Assembly: GCA_001510575.1 (NCBI GenBank)
Contig: LNGK01000003.1
Span: 983,755-1,047,754 of the forward strand
DNA from: Knoxdaviesia capensis
Taxonomy: Eukaryota; Ascomycota; Sordariomycetes; Microascales; Gondwanamycetaceae
DNA length: 64,000 nucleotides
Direction: 5' to 3'
Shown: positions 22,201-32,584 of the stretch, one piece after another
Layout of the letters: the number at the start of each line of letters is the position of its first letter
Position numbering within the stretch: position 1 is the first letter of the stretch
Notes under the pieces: generated by a model
The model's input: only the letters and a program-made list of their open reading frames with translations
Told to the model about the DNA's origin: nothing
Databases searched by the model: none
Translations under genes and position numbers: made by a program

Positions 22201-23124
22201 TCTTGCTGCGCCCATTCCCAACCTCGCTGCCCTCCATCTCCGCCGTCGTCCAGCCTTCCGTGGACTGAATCCATTCGTCGTCATCGCTCGGCTTATCGGC
22301 CGTGGTCGTCTTGCTCCTTTCTCCACTCGACTGCCTGTGATAAAGCCCCAATTGCCCGCTAGCACGGTTTTGCTCCCTGTAGTCAGCGACTTCGCATTTA
22401 TTACATACACACTTCCGCCCGCCGTGTTTTCGCTTTCGCTTCACTTCCCTCCGCGATCCGTCGGTGTCTCACCTTCCCGCCTGTGTAACGCCTCAATCCG
22501 TCGTCACAGGTGCAATCGCAAGCGAGCAAGCAATCAATTCTCTGCGCCGTTATATATTGCCTCCTTCCTCACCCGCTCGTCTCTATTCCACTGACTGCCC
22601 TTATCTCTTATCTTATCTCTCGCCTGACCTCCAATCAGCGAACTCGTCCAGCTTTTCTCTCTGCCTCTCTCTCTGCCTCTCTCTCTTCCGTTCAAGAACG
22701 GCTCAGCATCCATCTCACAGCAAAGCAATGGCTTTGGCCCTGGTCTAGATTGGTCGTTCCAGCAGGCTGACCCCTCCGCTGTTTGCCCCTGTGCTTTTTT
22801 TTTTCTTTTCTCGCTCTTACTCATGTGCTGACACGCTTTTCACCTCGTCTGTCGTGCACCAATTAACTGTCAGACTCCGTCAATTCGCAGTCAATACGAA
22901 ACTGAGAGTGTGTGTGTGCGTGGTGTGTGTCCGTGTACCTCTTCGGAGCATCCTATATTTCTGCCGTATTGCTCCTCTATATCTCTCTTCCTCCGCTTTC
23001 TACCTTCCCCCATTTGCTGCTCGTCGTCTCAACTCAGACCTCCATTTCCCTCACTTACGTCCCTTGTCGCCATCACGTCATCGCCTCTCCCACATATCAG
23101 CCTCTTCTCTCGGCCTCTGTCCCG
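19250..23124. other. 3.9-kb intergenic region between divergent permease and proline-rich genes
   Basis: No gene is supported. It contains a poly-T/(GA)n tract at 19265-19405 (likely permease leader), a short GCC run near 20845, GAA repeats near 21080 and, from about 21300, CT/CCT-rich sequence including (TCC)8 at 22116-22140. That pyrimidine-rich 1-2 kb probably forms the promoter and leader of the gene at 23125. Open frames here have no recognisable motif. Confidence 0.45.
22116..22140. repeat. (TCC)8 microsatellite
   Basis: About eight uninterrupted TCC units within a long pyrimidine-rich tract upstream of the proline-rich gene. Confidence 0.85.
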
Positions 23125-25176
23125 ATGGCGTTCAGCTCAACAAACCCTTTCCGGAAGCGGGACTCCAACCCCAAAGTCCCCCTGTCCAACCACAGCTTGG
23201 ATCAGGCCTCGTCACCTCCGGCTACCGCTGCCTCGTCGTTCTTTGACCCCGATACGCCCTCCGACTCGTATCGCTCAAGTCCCGATCGCAAGCCTGCATC
23301 CACCGCCCCTTCCACCTCGACCTCGGCCCCCTCATCTGCCGTTCCCGCCGCCGCCGCCGCCGCCGAGTCTCCCACAAAACCCAAGGTCGTCAAGCGAGTG
23401 CGCGTCCAATCGCCGCCGCCGTCCCCACCCTCACCTCCACACCACGAAGTGCCGCGATACTCGTTTCCCACCGCCACGAAACCCCTCAACAACGATCCCA
23501 CATCGTCTTCGGAATCCTCGGATGACGACCCAGACAACGATCCGTTCGATGCCCCGGATGCCGATGAAGACACCGCCGACGATACTCCCATATACGGCCA
23601 CGCCCCCAACCGCGGGGCTCCTGTCCCCAATCCTTTCAGCAAAACTCTCCGCGATATTGAGTCGTCACACGCCCCACGACTCCGCGATGGTGACGACTCC
23701 GAGCCGTCTGTGCCCGGTAAAAGTGGTCTAGACGTCAATGCCTTCAAACGGCTGCTTCTTACTGGCGAGTCGGGGTCGGGAGCCCTTCCGTCGTCCACCC
23801 CCGCGGCGGCCACCACCACGGCGGTCTCCGTCACCGCCGTCATCGGTGCTGCATCTGGCCTGTTGAAACCAAAGACGCCCTCGGCGTTACCACTGAGCAG
23901 CGACAAGACCAAAGATGGCTCGACGTCTAGTTCGAAGCAGTCTCTGGCCGATTCTGTGCACTTGCTGTCGCCCATGCCCGCCTCTCCGCTCGGTGATTAC
24001 ACCCCGCGCTCGTCGCATGACTACAGCCGTTCCGACGATGAGCAGAGCTTCCTATCTCCGAAGCCTTCATCCGCGCTGGCAGCCTCTGGCCATGGTGCAC
24101 CCCCCTCGGGGAAGAAGCCGCCGCCGCCGCCCAGCTCTCGTCACGGGAAGTTGATCAAAATTGACCTCAACAAGCCTGACGACCGAGATGGCCGACGTCA
24201 GTCAATCAGCGGCGCCCCCACCTCTCCCCCCACTGTGAAGGTGTCGTCGGATATGAACAAGCCTCTGCCCGCGCCGCCCAGCCGCTGGCCTCCCGATGAT
24301 TCGAGCACTGTTTCCTCGGTGGTGTCGGTGCCGGTCCCGTCCAGTCCAACCATGTTGAAACGGTCCCCCACTGCCCCGCCCCCGCCACCACGGCGCAACA
24401 CCCTGGAATCCAAGCAACCACAGATATCAAGCACATCGGGGCTAGGCGCTAATGCAGCTGCCATCGAGCCCAGTCCGCTCTCTGCCACCAGCACTCCTCC
24501 GGTTCCGGACCCCGAAACTCCCCCTCGCTCGTCGGTCGAGTCCACCCGGCCCCGAGCCGAGAGCCTCCGCCACGGCCAAGCGCCTGCCCCTCCCCCGCCG
24601 CGGAGGCCCAACACGCGCAGCTCCGGCATTTTCTCCTCGCAGCTCAGTCCGCCGCTGTCATCAGGATCGCATCCGGACTCGCCCGCCCACAGCCAAATGT
24701 CTCCGGTGACTGCCTCCCCGCAAACCCCGACAACACTCACTGCTGATCCTGTCCCGATTGCTCCGACACCACCGGCCCCCGCCGTCAAGGGTCTTCCCCC
24801 GCCACCGCCGCCAGCCCGCAACTCGTCTGTGCGCCGGCCGGCTAGTGTCCGGTCGGTCGACGGCGTTAGCAAACCCATTTCCGTCAGCGAAGGCGCCTCT
24901 CACCCGCTGCCCCCACGGCCGCCCCCGCCCCCGCGCCAGCGCGGCAGCAGTCGGAGCAGCATGGAGAGTATCCGGCGGCCAAGTGTTGACAGCGGATCGC
25001 GGCAGTTTTCCGGTGGTGCTGGTGCTGGTGCTGCTGCTGCTGCTCCTGCCACGCCCGGAGGCTCGGGCGCGCCGTCGCGAGCATCCATAGAGCCCGGCAA
25101 GGGCGAGGATATCCTCGCGGACTTGACGGCGTTGCAGCGGGAAGTCGATGCCCTCCGGGGGAAGTTTGGACAGTGA
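23125..25176 (+). CDS. Proline-rich, intrinsically disordered protein with NPF motifs (possible endocytosis/actin adaptor)
   Basis: An intronless 683-residue product from ATG 23125. The frame is open another 71 codons upstream, but this is the ATG whose product starts MAFSSTNPFRK; upstream residues look like translated leader. Two NPF tripeptides (STNPF near residue 7, VPNPFSK near residue 170) are the classical ligand of EH domains. Many PPPPPxR and PxxP stretches (for example SGKKPPPPPSSRHGK, APPPPPRRN, PPPPPARNSS) suit SH3 domains. An acidic segment (SSDDDPDNDPFDAPDADED) and a more conserved-looking block KSGLDVNAFKRLLLTGES sit in the first third. The C terminus (DILADLTALQREVDALRGKFG) is a short coiled coil. 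The architecture is like Aim21-type cortical actin-patch adaptors, which is inference only. Expected location is cytoplasm or cell cortex. Confidence 0.72.
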   Translation: MAFSSTNPFRKRDSNPKVPLSNHSLDQASSPPATAASSFFDPDTPSDSYRSSPDRKPASTAPSTSTSAPSSAVPAAAAAAESPTKPKVVKRVRVQSPPPSPPSPPHHEVPRYSFPTATKPLNNDPTSSSESSDDDPDNDPFDAPDADEDTADDTPIYGHAPNRGAPVPNPFSKTLRDIESSHAPRLRDGDDSEPSVPGKSGLDVNAFKRLLLTGESGSGALPSSTPAAATTTAVSVTAVIGAASGLLKPKTPSALPLSSDKTKDGSTSSSKQSLADSVHLLSPMPASPLGDYTPRSSHDYSRSDDEQSFLSPKPSSALAASGHGAPPSGKKPPPPPSSRHGKLIKIDLNKPDDRDGRRQSISGAPTSPPTVKVSSDMNKPLPAPPSRWPPDDSSTVSSVVSVPVPSSPTMLKRSPTAPPPPPRRNTLESKQPQISSTSGLGANAAAIEPSPLSATSTPPVPDPETPPRSSVESTRPRAESLRHGQAPAPPPPRRPNTRSSGIFSSQLSPPLSSGSHPDSPAHSQMSPVTASPQTPTTLTADPVPIAPTPPAPAVKGLPPPPPPARNSSVRRPASVRSVDGVSKPISVSEGASHPLPPRPPPPPRQRGSSRSSMESIRRPSVDSGSRQFSGGAGAGAAAAAPATPGGSGAPSRASIEPGKGEDILADLTALQREVDALRGKFGQ

Positions 25177-26391
25177 GGAGTCTGCTACTACGCTTTTTGG
25201 AATTAGATTTGTCTGGGCTTTTGGTGTTTTTTTTTTTTTGGTTTCGCATGCAGGATGGATGGATTCATGATTTGGGAGAAGCTAGTGGGATTAGACTGGA
25301 TATGTAGCCAGTGTTTGTTCTCTCTCTTTGTCTTTTGTCGTTTGGAACGGGGCTCTGTATGACTATGGTATCTCTTGCAATATAGCAATGTATTCCCGGA
25401 ATCCGGTGGGGGTTGTTGCAGATGATGGTGGTGTGGTGTTCTGTACCAGGTCTGCCCTGAAGGAACTGGGCATGTCTGGGGAGTCTGGGCCTCGATGTCC
25501 GTTGGATCGGAGAGGGTCTTGATGCTTCTGGGATACTCCTATTGCATCCATTCAGCTTCTGTCCTGCATACACGCTCGGACGGTCAGAGTTTCTTGAGTC
25601 CTCTCATGCAGAGCCCCGAGGATCCAGTAGGATCTTCCTACACGCCAGCCTCACTAATCTGAAGGATGTCAAAGTCCCTCCCGACCTCCAACACACGGCC
25701 ATGCACAATCCGCGGTCCCCAGCCATATCACGTCGTCGGAGTGCCCTCCTGGGGAATTTTCCCCGCTCTTGATCGCGGGGTATCACGCAGTCTCCCGCAG
25801 GTCCGGCTCATGTCAAATCACAGCACGCACGACAAACCCGGACATAGCCCCGGACGCGGAGAGGGAGGACACGGCAGGCGCGGCATCGCAGCGCGCGGGC
25901 CACCGCTTGCGCAGCGAATTCGCTGCGCTTTTCGAAACACCGATGTGGGACGGTTGGCTGGATTCCGGAACAGGTACGCGCGCGCCGAGTGGTGGATACA
26001 GAGCACTTGCGGCGTTTTCCACTGGCCCGGAGGTGCGGACCGTCGGGAACGAGCCACACTTGAGCACGAGCCGCGATCGTTTTGTGTGGGTTGTGGGCTG
26101 GGCGCTCGGTACTCTTGTTCTGCCATCGTTAGCTGCCGCCGCGCCATGCCGGCCCTCGCTAAAAGTCTCCGCGCCGCCCGTCAGCCTAACCTTGACCTCT
26201 GGGCGGAACGACACCAGCCAGCGGATCCGCATATCACGTCCCGGCTCCGGGTTCCGACAAGGGCCTAGAGCACATCCGACACAATCGTAAGTTGGCCCTC
26301 GTCTTTGACGTCTGCGCTTATCAGCTTGCGGCCTCTCAGCGACGTCTGGCTTACAAGTCTGCTGCCGACACCGGAGACGGCTGCTGGAGAA

Positions 26392-26943
26392 TCAACATGT
26401 GACCAGCCGCTTCATGGCCACGAGCACCAAGTCCGATAGCGTGTCGGCCTGGCAGAAGTGGTATATGACACTCCGAGCCACTGCAGCCGCGCTTTTCGAG
26501 AGGCTGCGGATGATATGGATCATCAGTGTGGTTTTGCCGGTCCCCGCGCACCCGCGGATCGTCAGCTGCTGCCGCTGCTCACCGGCGCCATTGCTGCTGC
26601 TGTCGAGCCGCGAAAACGCAGTGTCCTTCTCCTCCGCCAGGATACACTCGGACGACTTCTCATGCAGACCACCGCCCTTGTCCTCGATGAGCTTCATCCC
26701 AGCCTTCGGATTGATCGTTCCGAGTCTGTCAAGCATTCCCCGCAACTCTCCGCCACGCGCCTTCTCCTGCTGAACCGACATGGAATCTTTAATAGTCTGG
26801 CTGGGACCCACAAGAGACCCTGCGCAGTCCTGGCTAGCCTGCTGGATTCGATCGAGACAGTACGGAGAGTTGATCTGCGCGTACTCGGTGAATTCAGCCT
26901 CGGACGCCTTCTTGGCCGTTTCGATTTCGAGAAGGTCTGCCAC
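26392..26943 (-). pseudogene. Relic of a STAND/NACHT-like NTPase gene
   Basis: Fungal NLR-like NTPases act in non-self recognition and cell death. This minus-strand frame of about 180 codons has no ATG at its open start (the first codon is GTG). It contains a P loop in the typical context QLTIRGCAGTGKTTLMIHII, then SVIYHFCQADTLSDL, which matches the FFCQ-type strand that follows the P loop in fungal NACHT proteins. It stops shortly after, at VTC, well before Walker B and any repeat domain. Upstream (to about 27185) a coding-like stretch (TILRKQWHCSLAESVSKE) lies in another frame, suggesting a frameshift. Truncation, frameshift and missing ATG together mark a broken copy. The P loop makes the family call fair; the exact subfamily is open. 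Confidence 0.6.
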
Positions 26944-27427
26944 AAGGCCGTGCGAAATTGCTGCATGTCTTGGTTGGCAGGTTCCTTCGAGACAGACTCA
27001 GCTAGCGAGCAGTGCCACTGCTTTCTGAGAATGGTCTGGGCGGTGCCGTGCAATAGAGACTTCATGGCCTTGCCGGAGTTGCAGATTACCTGTTCTGTCC
27101 CGTGAGTATGACACCTGCAGCGTGGAACGCCAGCCAGAAGAGCACCAGGGAAGAGAAAAAAGACATAGGAAAAGAAACCTGACACTGACCTCCAATGAGG
27201 GCCGGCCGGAGAAGTATCCGCGTGTGTACTAGTTGTACCATGCTGTTGCCGCAGGGCCGGCGGCGCATGCTACAACTGTACATTTTCTGTAGCGGAACTT
27301 CTTGCATTGAGCGTATCTTCTGGATATCTTTACAACGGTGGCAGAGGGGATCTCGTCGCTTCTTCAAGGTGCGAACCATATATCTGTAAGTTGATGCCTG
27401 AACGCTCCAGTCCTCCCCCAGGTCAGC

Positions 27428-27477
27428 GGCCAGAGGACACTTTTTGCATGAAGTTGTATGCAGAGTGTCCTCTGGCC
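27428..27477. repeat. 50-bp near-perfect inverted repeat (hairpin)
   Basis: GGCCAGAGGACACT (27428-27441) is repeated exactly in reverse complement at 27464-27477. An inner TGCAT/ATGCA pair extends the stem to about 19 bp around a short loop. It lies in gene-poor DNA. Confidence 0.85.
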
Positions 27478-30400
27478 CCTAGCGTCGTTATCACACCGCA
27501 GATCCTCTCGCATACTAACCTGATGGGATCAACAGGCCAGCGTAAGACCAGACTTGCCCGCGTCTACGGTGGAAGTCCACAGTCTCCTCCGAACTGCCAC
27601 ATGTCCCTAGAGATGGCCCGGCCAGCTATTGAGACCACGCCGTTGCAGGTTTACTACACTTCCCGCGCGTTTTGTCCTCCCGGGCACAAGGTCAGTGACA
27701 TCCCTTACAACGCCCGTCTCGCTGCCCCCGTAACCCGCCCCGAACCATATCAAGGAGTCCATTCTGAGCCGGCGTCGCAGCCCGACTCTCACGGCCACCT
27801 GCGCGCTGTCGACAAGATCTCATTTTCCATCTCCGGCTGCCTAATTGTGTCGGAGTCGAGTCCGAGCCGCAGATGTGTGTGGAACCGGGAATCCAAGCAT
27901 CTCAGCAAGTCCCATCCGCTAGGTTCTGGGGAACCCGGCCAGATCACACATGCGCCACTCGACTTTCACCTAGACGCTCCTTTCCATCAGACCGCTCTTG
28001 ATGTTACGTTATTGTTGGAGGTATCTAAGGACAAGGACACCAGGCGATCACATGCAACGGAAGCTTATTCCAGCACTGCCTTCTTTTGATACTTGCTCGG
28101 TCTTCTGTATTGACTCTAACTATGCCTCCTTGCATTATCAAAGATGGGACAAGTTCTCTCTAGCTGCTCGATATGGACCCTTCACCAGTCCGGGGTAAGT
28201 TTTCTCCCGAGATATTCAGCTTTCCAGCATGTTGATACCAATTTCAGTACTGACAAGCAATGTCTGTAGCTCGCTGTCCATTAACGATAGCCTCTATCAT
28301 AATATCCAATCTATCGACTGGTAAACAGACACAGCTGACCCGCTCTCATCGGCCATGACGACAAGTTTGCCAGATGTTCTCTGTTGCAATCCCCTTTCCT
28401 AAGATAGCACGCAGGCCAGGTGAGATGCGGCCATCAGTGCATGTACAGGCATTTTATTGTGCAAGCTCTAGCAGTACGCCAAAAACCTTATATTGGATCC
28501 TGTGAGTAACCGTGAGCACGGTTCATCCTTCATCAAACGGTATTTCACCGTTCTTTATTCATTACTGCGCATAGCATTCCACTCAAGGAAGCACAATGAA
28601 CTTGATATGGCAGACAAAGAACTCGCAACTGTCAAGCTGATTCCCGGCCGTCCGCATACGACTACCACATCCACGGTGTTCTTATCAATATGCTTCATCA
28701 TGCTATATACGATTACCTGCGGGGGAAAGAGTCCTCTCCTTACAAGCCCTGAGTTGCGATGAGCTACGATGCGCTGGAGCGAACCCGCCCTTCACGGACC
28801 GGGTAGTAGGACACCAATTCATGAGACACCACACCATATACAAGATACCGGCGCGTTTTGGTGGAAGAATCAGATACGGAGCGGCGACCTTATGACATAC
28901 AGGGTCCAGAGAAGGCCATCCAAGCACGGGATCGCCACATTGAAGGGGAATTTTAGGATTCCTCTCGCACATCGTGGTCGGGCCTCCAAGCATTGCCCGG
29001 GAACGGTGCTTGTGGCCAATACTGGCTGATGGCGGTCAATATCGTCTACAAGGACGTCAAGCTCTGCTTCACCAAATTTGTGATTGCTCAACGGTTACGG
29101 CGTGCTTCAATACACTGGCTTTGGAGCTCCAGTCGGGCGATGTTGTGTTTTTAGAGTTCCCGGACGGGTTTGTAGAGGTGTAGAAGAAATGCTCGCCTCT
29201 TCGGTACCCTAGGAAAGCGGAGGTTGGTATGTTGAGTTTCGACGGTATGCAAATTTACCCGATGCGTCCTTCACGTTGGGCGTGATCCAAGTCAAGGAGA
29301 AACGGCCGACACCGGCAAATAGATCGAGCCACGTGGTCCGTGCTATTTACTGGGGCCCGAGATTGTCCTTATCGTGAGGTTTGCGCTCCACACATCGTAA
29401 TCTCACGAACCTCCTTTGATGTGTCTTTTCTTTCTGTCTCCTTAGACCACGCGTGTAACTGCTGTTCTCTATATTTCTCTGTCGGCGAAGTCAAGTGGTT
29501 TCGCTTTGAGGTAGTGTATGTTCCGAGTGTCTCTCTCAGCAAGCGGAACATGAGACTCGGGACCGACTTTGGACAAAAGTCGGAGCGCAACATCCAACCC
29601 CGACTGCCGAGTCCGAGTCCGGGGAAGACCAGCACAAGCTGAAATACAAAGAAATATCAAAAACAGAACCCGGAAATAAATTGGGCCATTCGACACGCAG
29701 CACTGCATCTTTGCTGCAACCCCCCTACGTCGTCTCGACTCTCATTCCTTCCGGAGAATGACCTGCCTCCGGAGCCGGCGGCCGCCGTGTTAGCGGGGGT
29801 GTTCCGAGCTGCGGAGGCTTGTTGCTTGCGTGTGTTTCGCGGGTGCGTCTCTTGTGGTGCAGCCCTGTCATGCGCGAGCGGATATTTGATGGATCTGGGG
29901 GTGTTTTGCCCAGCGTTGTCGGCGTACGTGGTGATGGGTGTCAGACACTAGGGTTAGGGTTGTGATCGTCTTGGACAATCTCCTGACACTACATCTCAAC
30001 TGGAAGCATGAACTGTCTCTCGACTGGTCATCAAACGATTCCATTAATCGGGATATATATCAGCTACATGTTGCTTCAACGCTCGATTGCGCAGCAAACT
30101 TCCATTTTCAACTCTTCCAAGATACAGGACCACGCCCTATGATGACAATCTATTCAGTGACCGAGCTCCCCTCACGCGGAGTATTACAGCTAGCGTCAAC
30201 CTATCTGGAAGCAACTGGCTCCGGCAGACCGGGCGAGAGACCATCCGGTGGTGGAGGCTTTCCAGCCAAAGTGCTGGGACGGACACTCGACAACTCTATC
30301 TAAGCGCCCGTCGAAGTCCCTCACTGGTCTGCAGCAACTGTATCTGCAGCCGGCGACGAACGGTTGAGTTGCTGGGGCATCGGAAACAGACCCACACGCC

Positions 30401-31419
30401 CCGCAGAGTGGAGAAGACTCCGGTTCTATCGCCGCAGCGCGGGGCCGTGGGGTGTCTCGGCATGGGAACCGTGTCGAGCGTCGAATGGATTTCCGATATG
30501 CAGGCCAAATTCAGCGAGACGAGCTTCTTCATGCTGGCTCGCTGGGCAGAAGGGAATCAGTCGGGTTGCAGGAACTCGTCGGACACGGCAGGGCAGTCCG
30601 CTTCGAGACTATCTCTCAGCGGAGCGACGGGCGAAGGGGGCTCATTCGGCCGTTGGCGTGGTCTTTTATAAAACGTCCGTTTTCCGGCCGGCACTGGCCG
30701 GCTGAGCTCTTTTCTCAGGGGGATATTCTGGGTGGGCCAAGACTGGCCGAGCCATCCGCTCGGGCATGGAACAGCTTCAATAATCATGCTTACTTTAAAC
30801 GGAACGAAGTTACCGGATCCTGTGATTTTCGAGCACAAAGTCCAAGGGATATATAGATTATAATTGCATAGCACTACACAGTGTAGGCTTTCGTTCCTAT
30901 ATATTTATATATATTCGTTATGTACTCAAGTACATTCTAGCTTTTAGGATCCATAAGGCGACTTGGGGTACAGACCTTTCTCACTTTCTTCCTTCGTGGA
31001 CAACTCCCAACGGCTATGATAGCCGGTACGGAGGTTCTAAGATAAGGGAAGGAAGCCATGTAGTAATGTCCTCGGTATTATCCAACGTTGATATCGGTGG
31101 CCGCGTGTGAAGGCCAGAAGATTCTAAAAAGAGCGGCTATGATATAAAGAATCTCCTCTGAGGATAGGAATGAGGCCCGTACCGCCAAGAGAGACATAGA
31201 TACAGACATAAGCAATATACACAGCAGGACCAACACCCGCGTATGTAGACATTTGCACCTCCACGCGCAGGATAAGCATTTCCGGCACACTCGGTCGACT
31301 CTCCCGGGATCGTCCTCGTGGTGCTTTACTTTGCTGTCACTCTCCAGGCCATCCCTTTTCGTCTTGTCTCAGAAGCAACTTCAAGACCTCAATCTATCTA
31401 ACAATAGCCGACAGCTGTC

Positions 31420-32217
31420 ATGCGTCTTGTCTCATCATTCGGCGGGTCCCTCGTGGGCCCGTTAGCCTATCTGCCTTTTGTGGCCGGGGCCGCCGGCGTC
31501 CTCGAAATCGACGTTGTCTTCCCTCGCGCCAACGCGACATACGCACCCACCGACCAGTTCCCCGTTGTTTTTGCGCTGCAGAACGCCCATCTCGCCGACC
31601 ACCTCAGTCCCGGCATCCGGTCGTTTCTGCGGAACGGCTCCAGTCTGGAAGTGGCGTTCGGCCACTCAACCCACGACCTGGCCAGCTCCAACTTCTCGAG
31701 CGAGCCGTACTACGTGTACCACTGGGTGAAGCTTGAAAGCGAGGGCCCGCACCAGCTGTTTTCGACGGCGGACTGGAGCGTCTGCGACGAGAGCGGCGCC
31801 GCAGTGGCCATCTCCGGCAACAGCACCAACTTGCTCGTTCCGTTCACGGTGCAGGCCGATGGCCAGCACGTCGACCTCGTCGCTGCGACGGCCGGCGGCG
31901 GCGCGGCGTGTTCGGCGCAGCAAGCGGTTGCCATCGGCGTCACCGGCCAGACCCACGATGTGCCGGCGAAGCCCGGCCAGTTGGCCGGCTCGTGCGCGGT
32001 TGTGGAGCCCGGCTCCTCTCCGACCACCAACCCTTGCGCGGTGCAAGTCGACACGGCCGTGGTCGCGAGCATGTCAGCCGTGTACCGCGACTTGGTGTGC
32101 AGAGGTGTGAATCCGCCAGCTGACTGCCCGGCAGATGGCGCAGGCCACCACCTGGCTGTTGCTGGGGCTGTCAGCCTCTTCGCTGCTCTCGGTGCTCTGG
32201 GATTCCTGCTTGGCTGA
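31420..32217 (+). CDS. DUF7136 domain protein, secreted and probably GPI-anchored
   Basis: A 265-residue intronless product. The N-terminal hydrophobic segment to about residue 26 (GPLAYLPFVAGAAG) is a signal peptide. The body matches the fungal DUF7136 family: VLEIDVVFPRANATYAPTD, FPVVFALQNAHLA, LFSTADWSVCDESG, DLVAATA, CAVVEPG, NPCAVQVD and CRGVNPPADCP, with paired Cys typical of an extracellular fold. Four sequons (NAT, NGS, NFS, NST) predict N-glycosylation. The C terminus ends in a hydrophobic stretch (AVSLFAALGALGFLLG) without a cytosolic tail, as in GPI signals. The function of the family is not established. The gene lies 173 bp upstream of a Copia insertion that points toward it; its own sequence keeps normal CpA content. 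Confidence 0.85.
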   Translation: MRLVSSFGGSLVGPLAYLPFVAGAAGVLEIDVVFPRANATYAPTDQFPVVFALQNAHLADHLSPGIRSFLRNGSSLEVAFGHSTHDLASSNFSSEPYYVYHWVKLESEGPHQLFSTADWSVCDESGAAVAISGNSTNLLVPFTVQADGQHVDLVAATAGGGAACSAQQAVAIGVTGQTHDVPAKPGQLAGSCAVVEPGSSPTTNPCAVQVDTAVVASMSAVYRDLVCRGVNPPADCPADGAGHHLAVAGAVSLFAALGALGFLLG

Positions 32218-32390
32218 TCATACTGTATCCAGCCGTTCCCCGCCCTTTCTCCATACAGGCTGGCCCCTTTTTTTGCGTACACTAAAAATGGCCTGGTACC
32301 AAGTCGCATTATTTTTAGCATAATCCCGAGATTCCCCAGTTTAGCTTCCGCAGCCCGTGGCCCTAGATAACTTTAATTTAAACTGCTTTC

Positions 32391-32584
32391 TATTATTTAG
32401 AATGATGACTGAAGATGAATAAGTTAATGGAATTGAACTTAGGAATTGAGTAAAAAGTTAGATGTAGGAGGAAGAAATAGGCTAGACTAGAAATAGACAG
32501 AAGTCTAGCATTTATAGGCTAGCTAGAACTAGGCTTTAGCCCATCGGTCACGTAATCCACGCATTTCCGTCCTTCCTATTTATA
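32391..32584 (-). repeat. 3' LTR of the Copia element (left copy)
   Basis: 194 bp, aligned without gaps to the right copy with 15 differences, all transitions. In this copy the mutated positions lie in the interior-facing half (LTR positions 89-193) and the outer half keeps the ancestral G/C. The adjacent interior contains a doubled TATACGCCCCTCGGA (32581 and 32613), whose minus strand is the likely polypurine tract. Confidence 0.95.

Larger units (their letters stand above)
25177..31419. other. 6.2-kb accessory-looking region without an intact gene
   Basis: No intact gene was found. It contains the NTPase relic at 26392-26943, a near-perfect 50-bp hairpin at 27428-27477, a two-unit telobox at 29949-29962 and AT-rich sequence around 30900. 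A plus-strand frame at 27307-28089 and others near 29000 and 30100-30670 have no recognisable domain. CpA dinucleotides are present throughout, so this stretch has not been RIP-saturated like the neighbouring transposon. Confidence 0.45.

Noticed and set aside
27307..28089. 260-codon frame downstream of the NTPase relic
   Set aside because: No motif recognised; it spans the inverted repeat and has coding-unlike composition.
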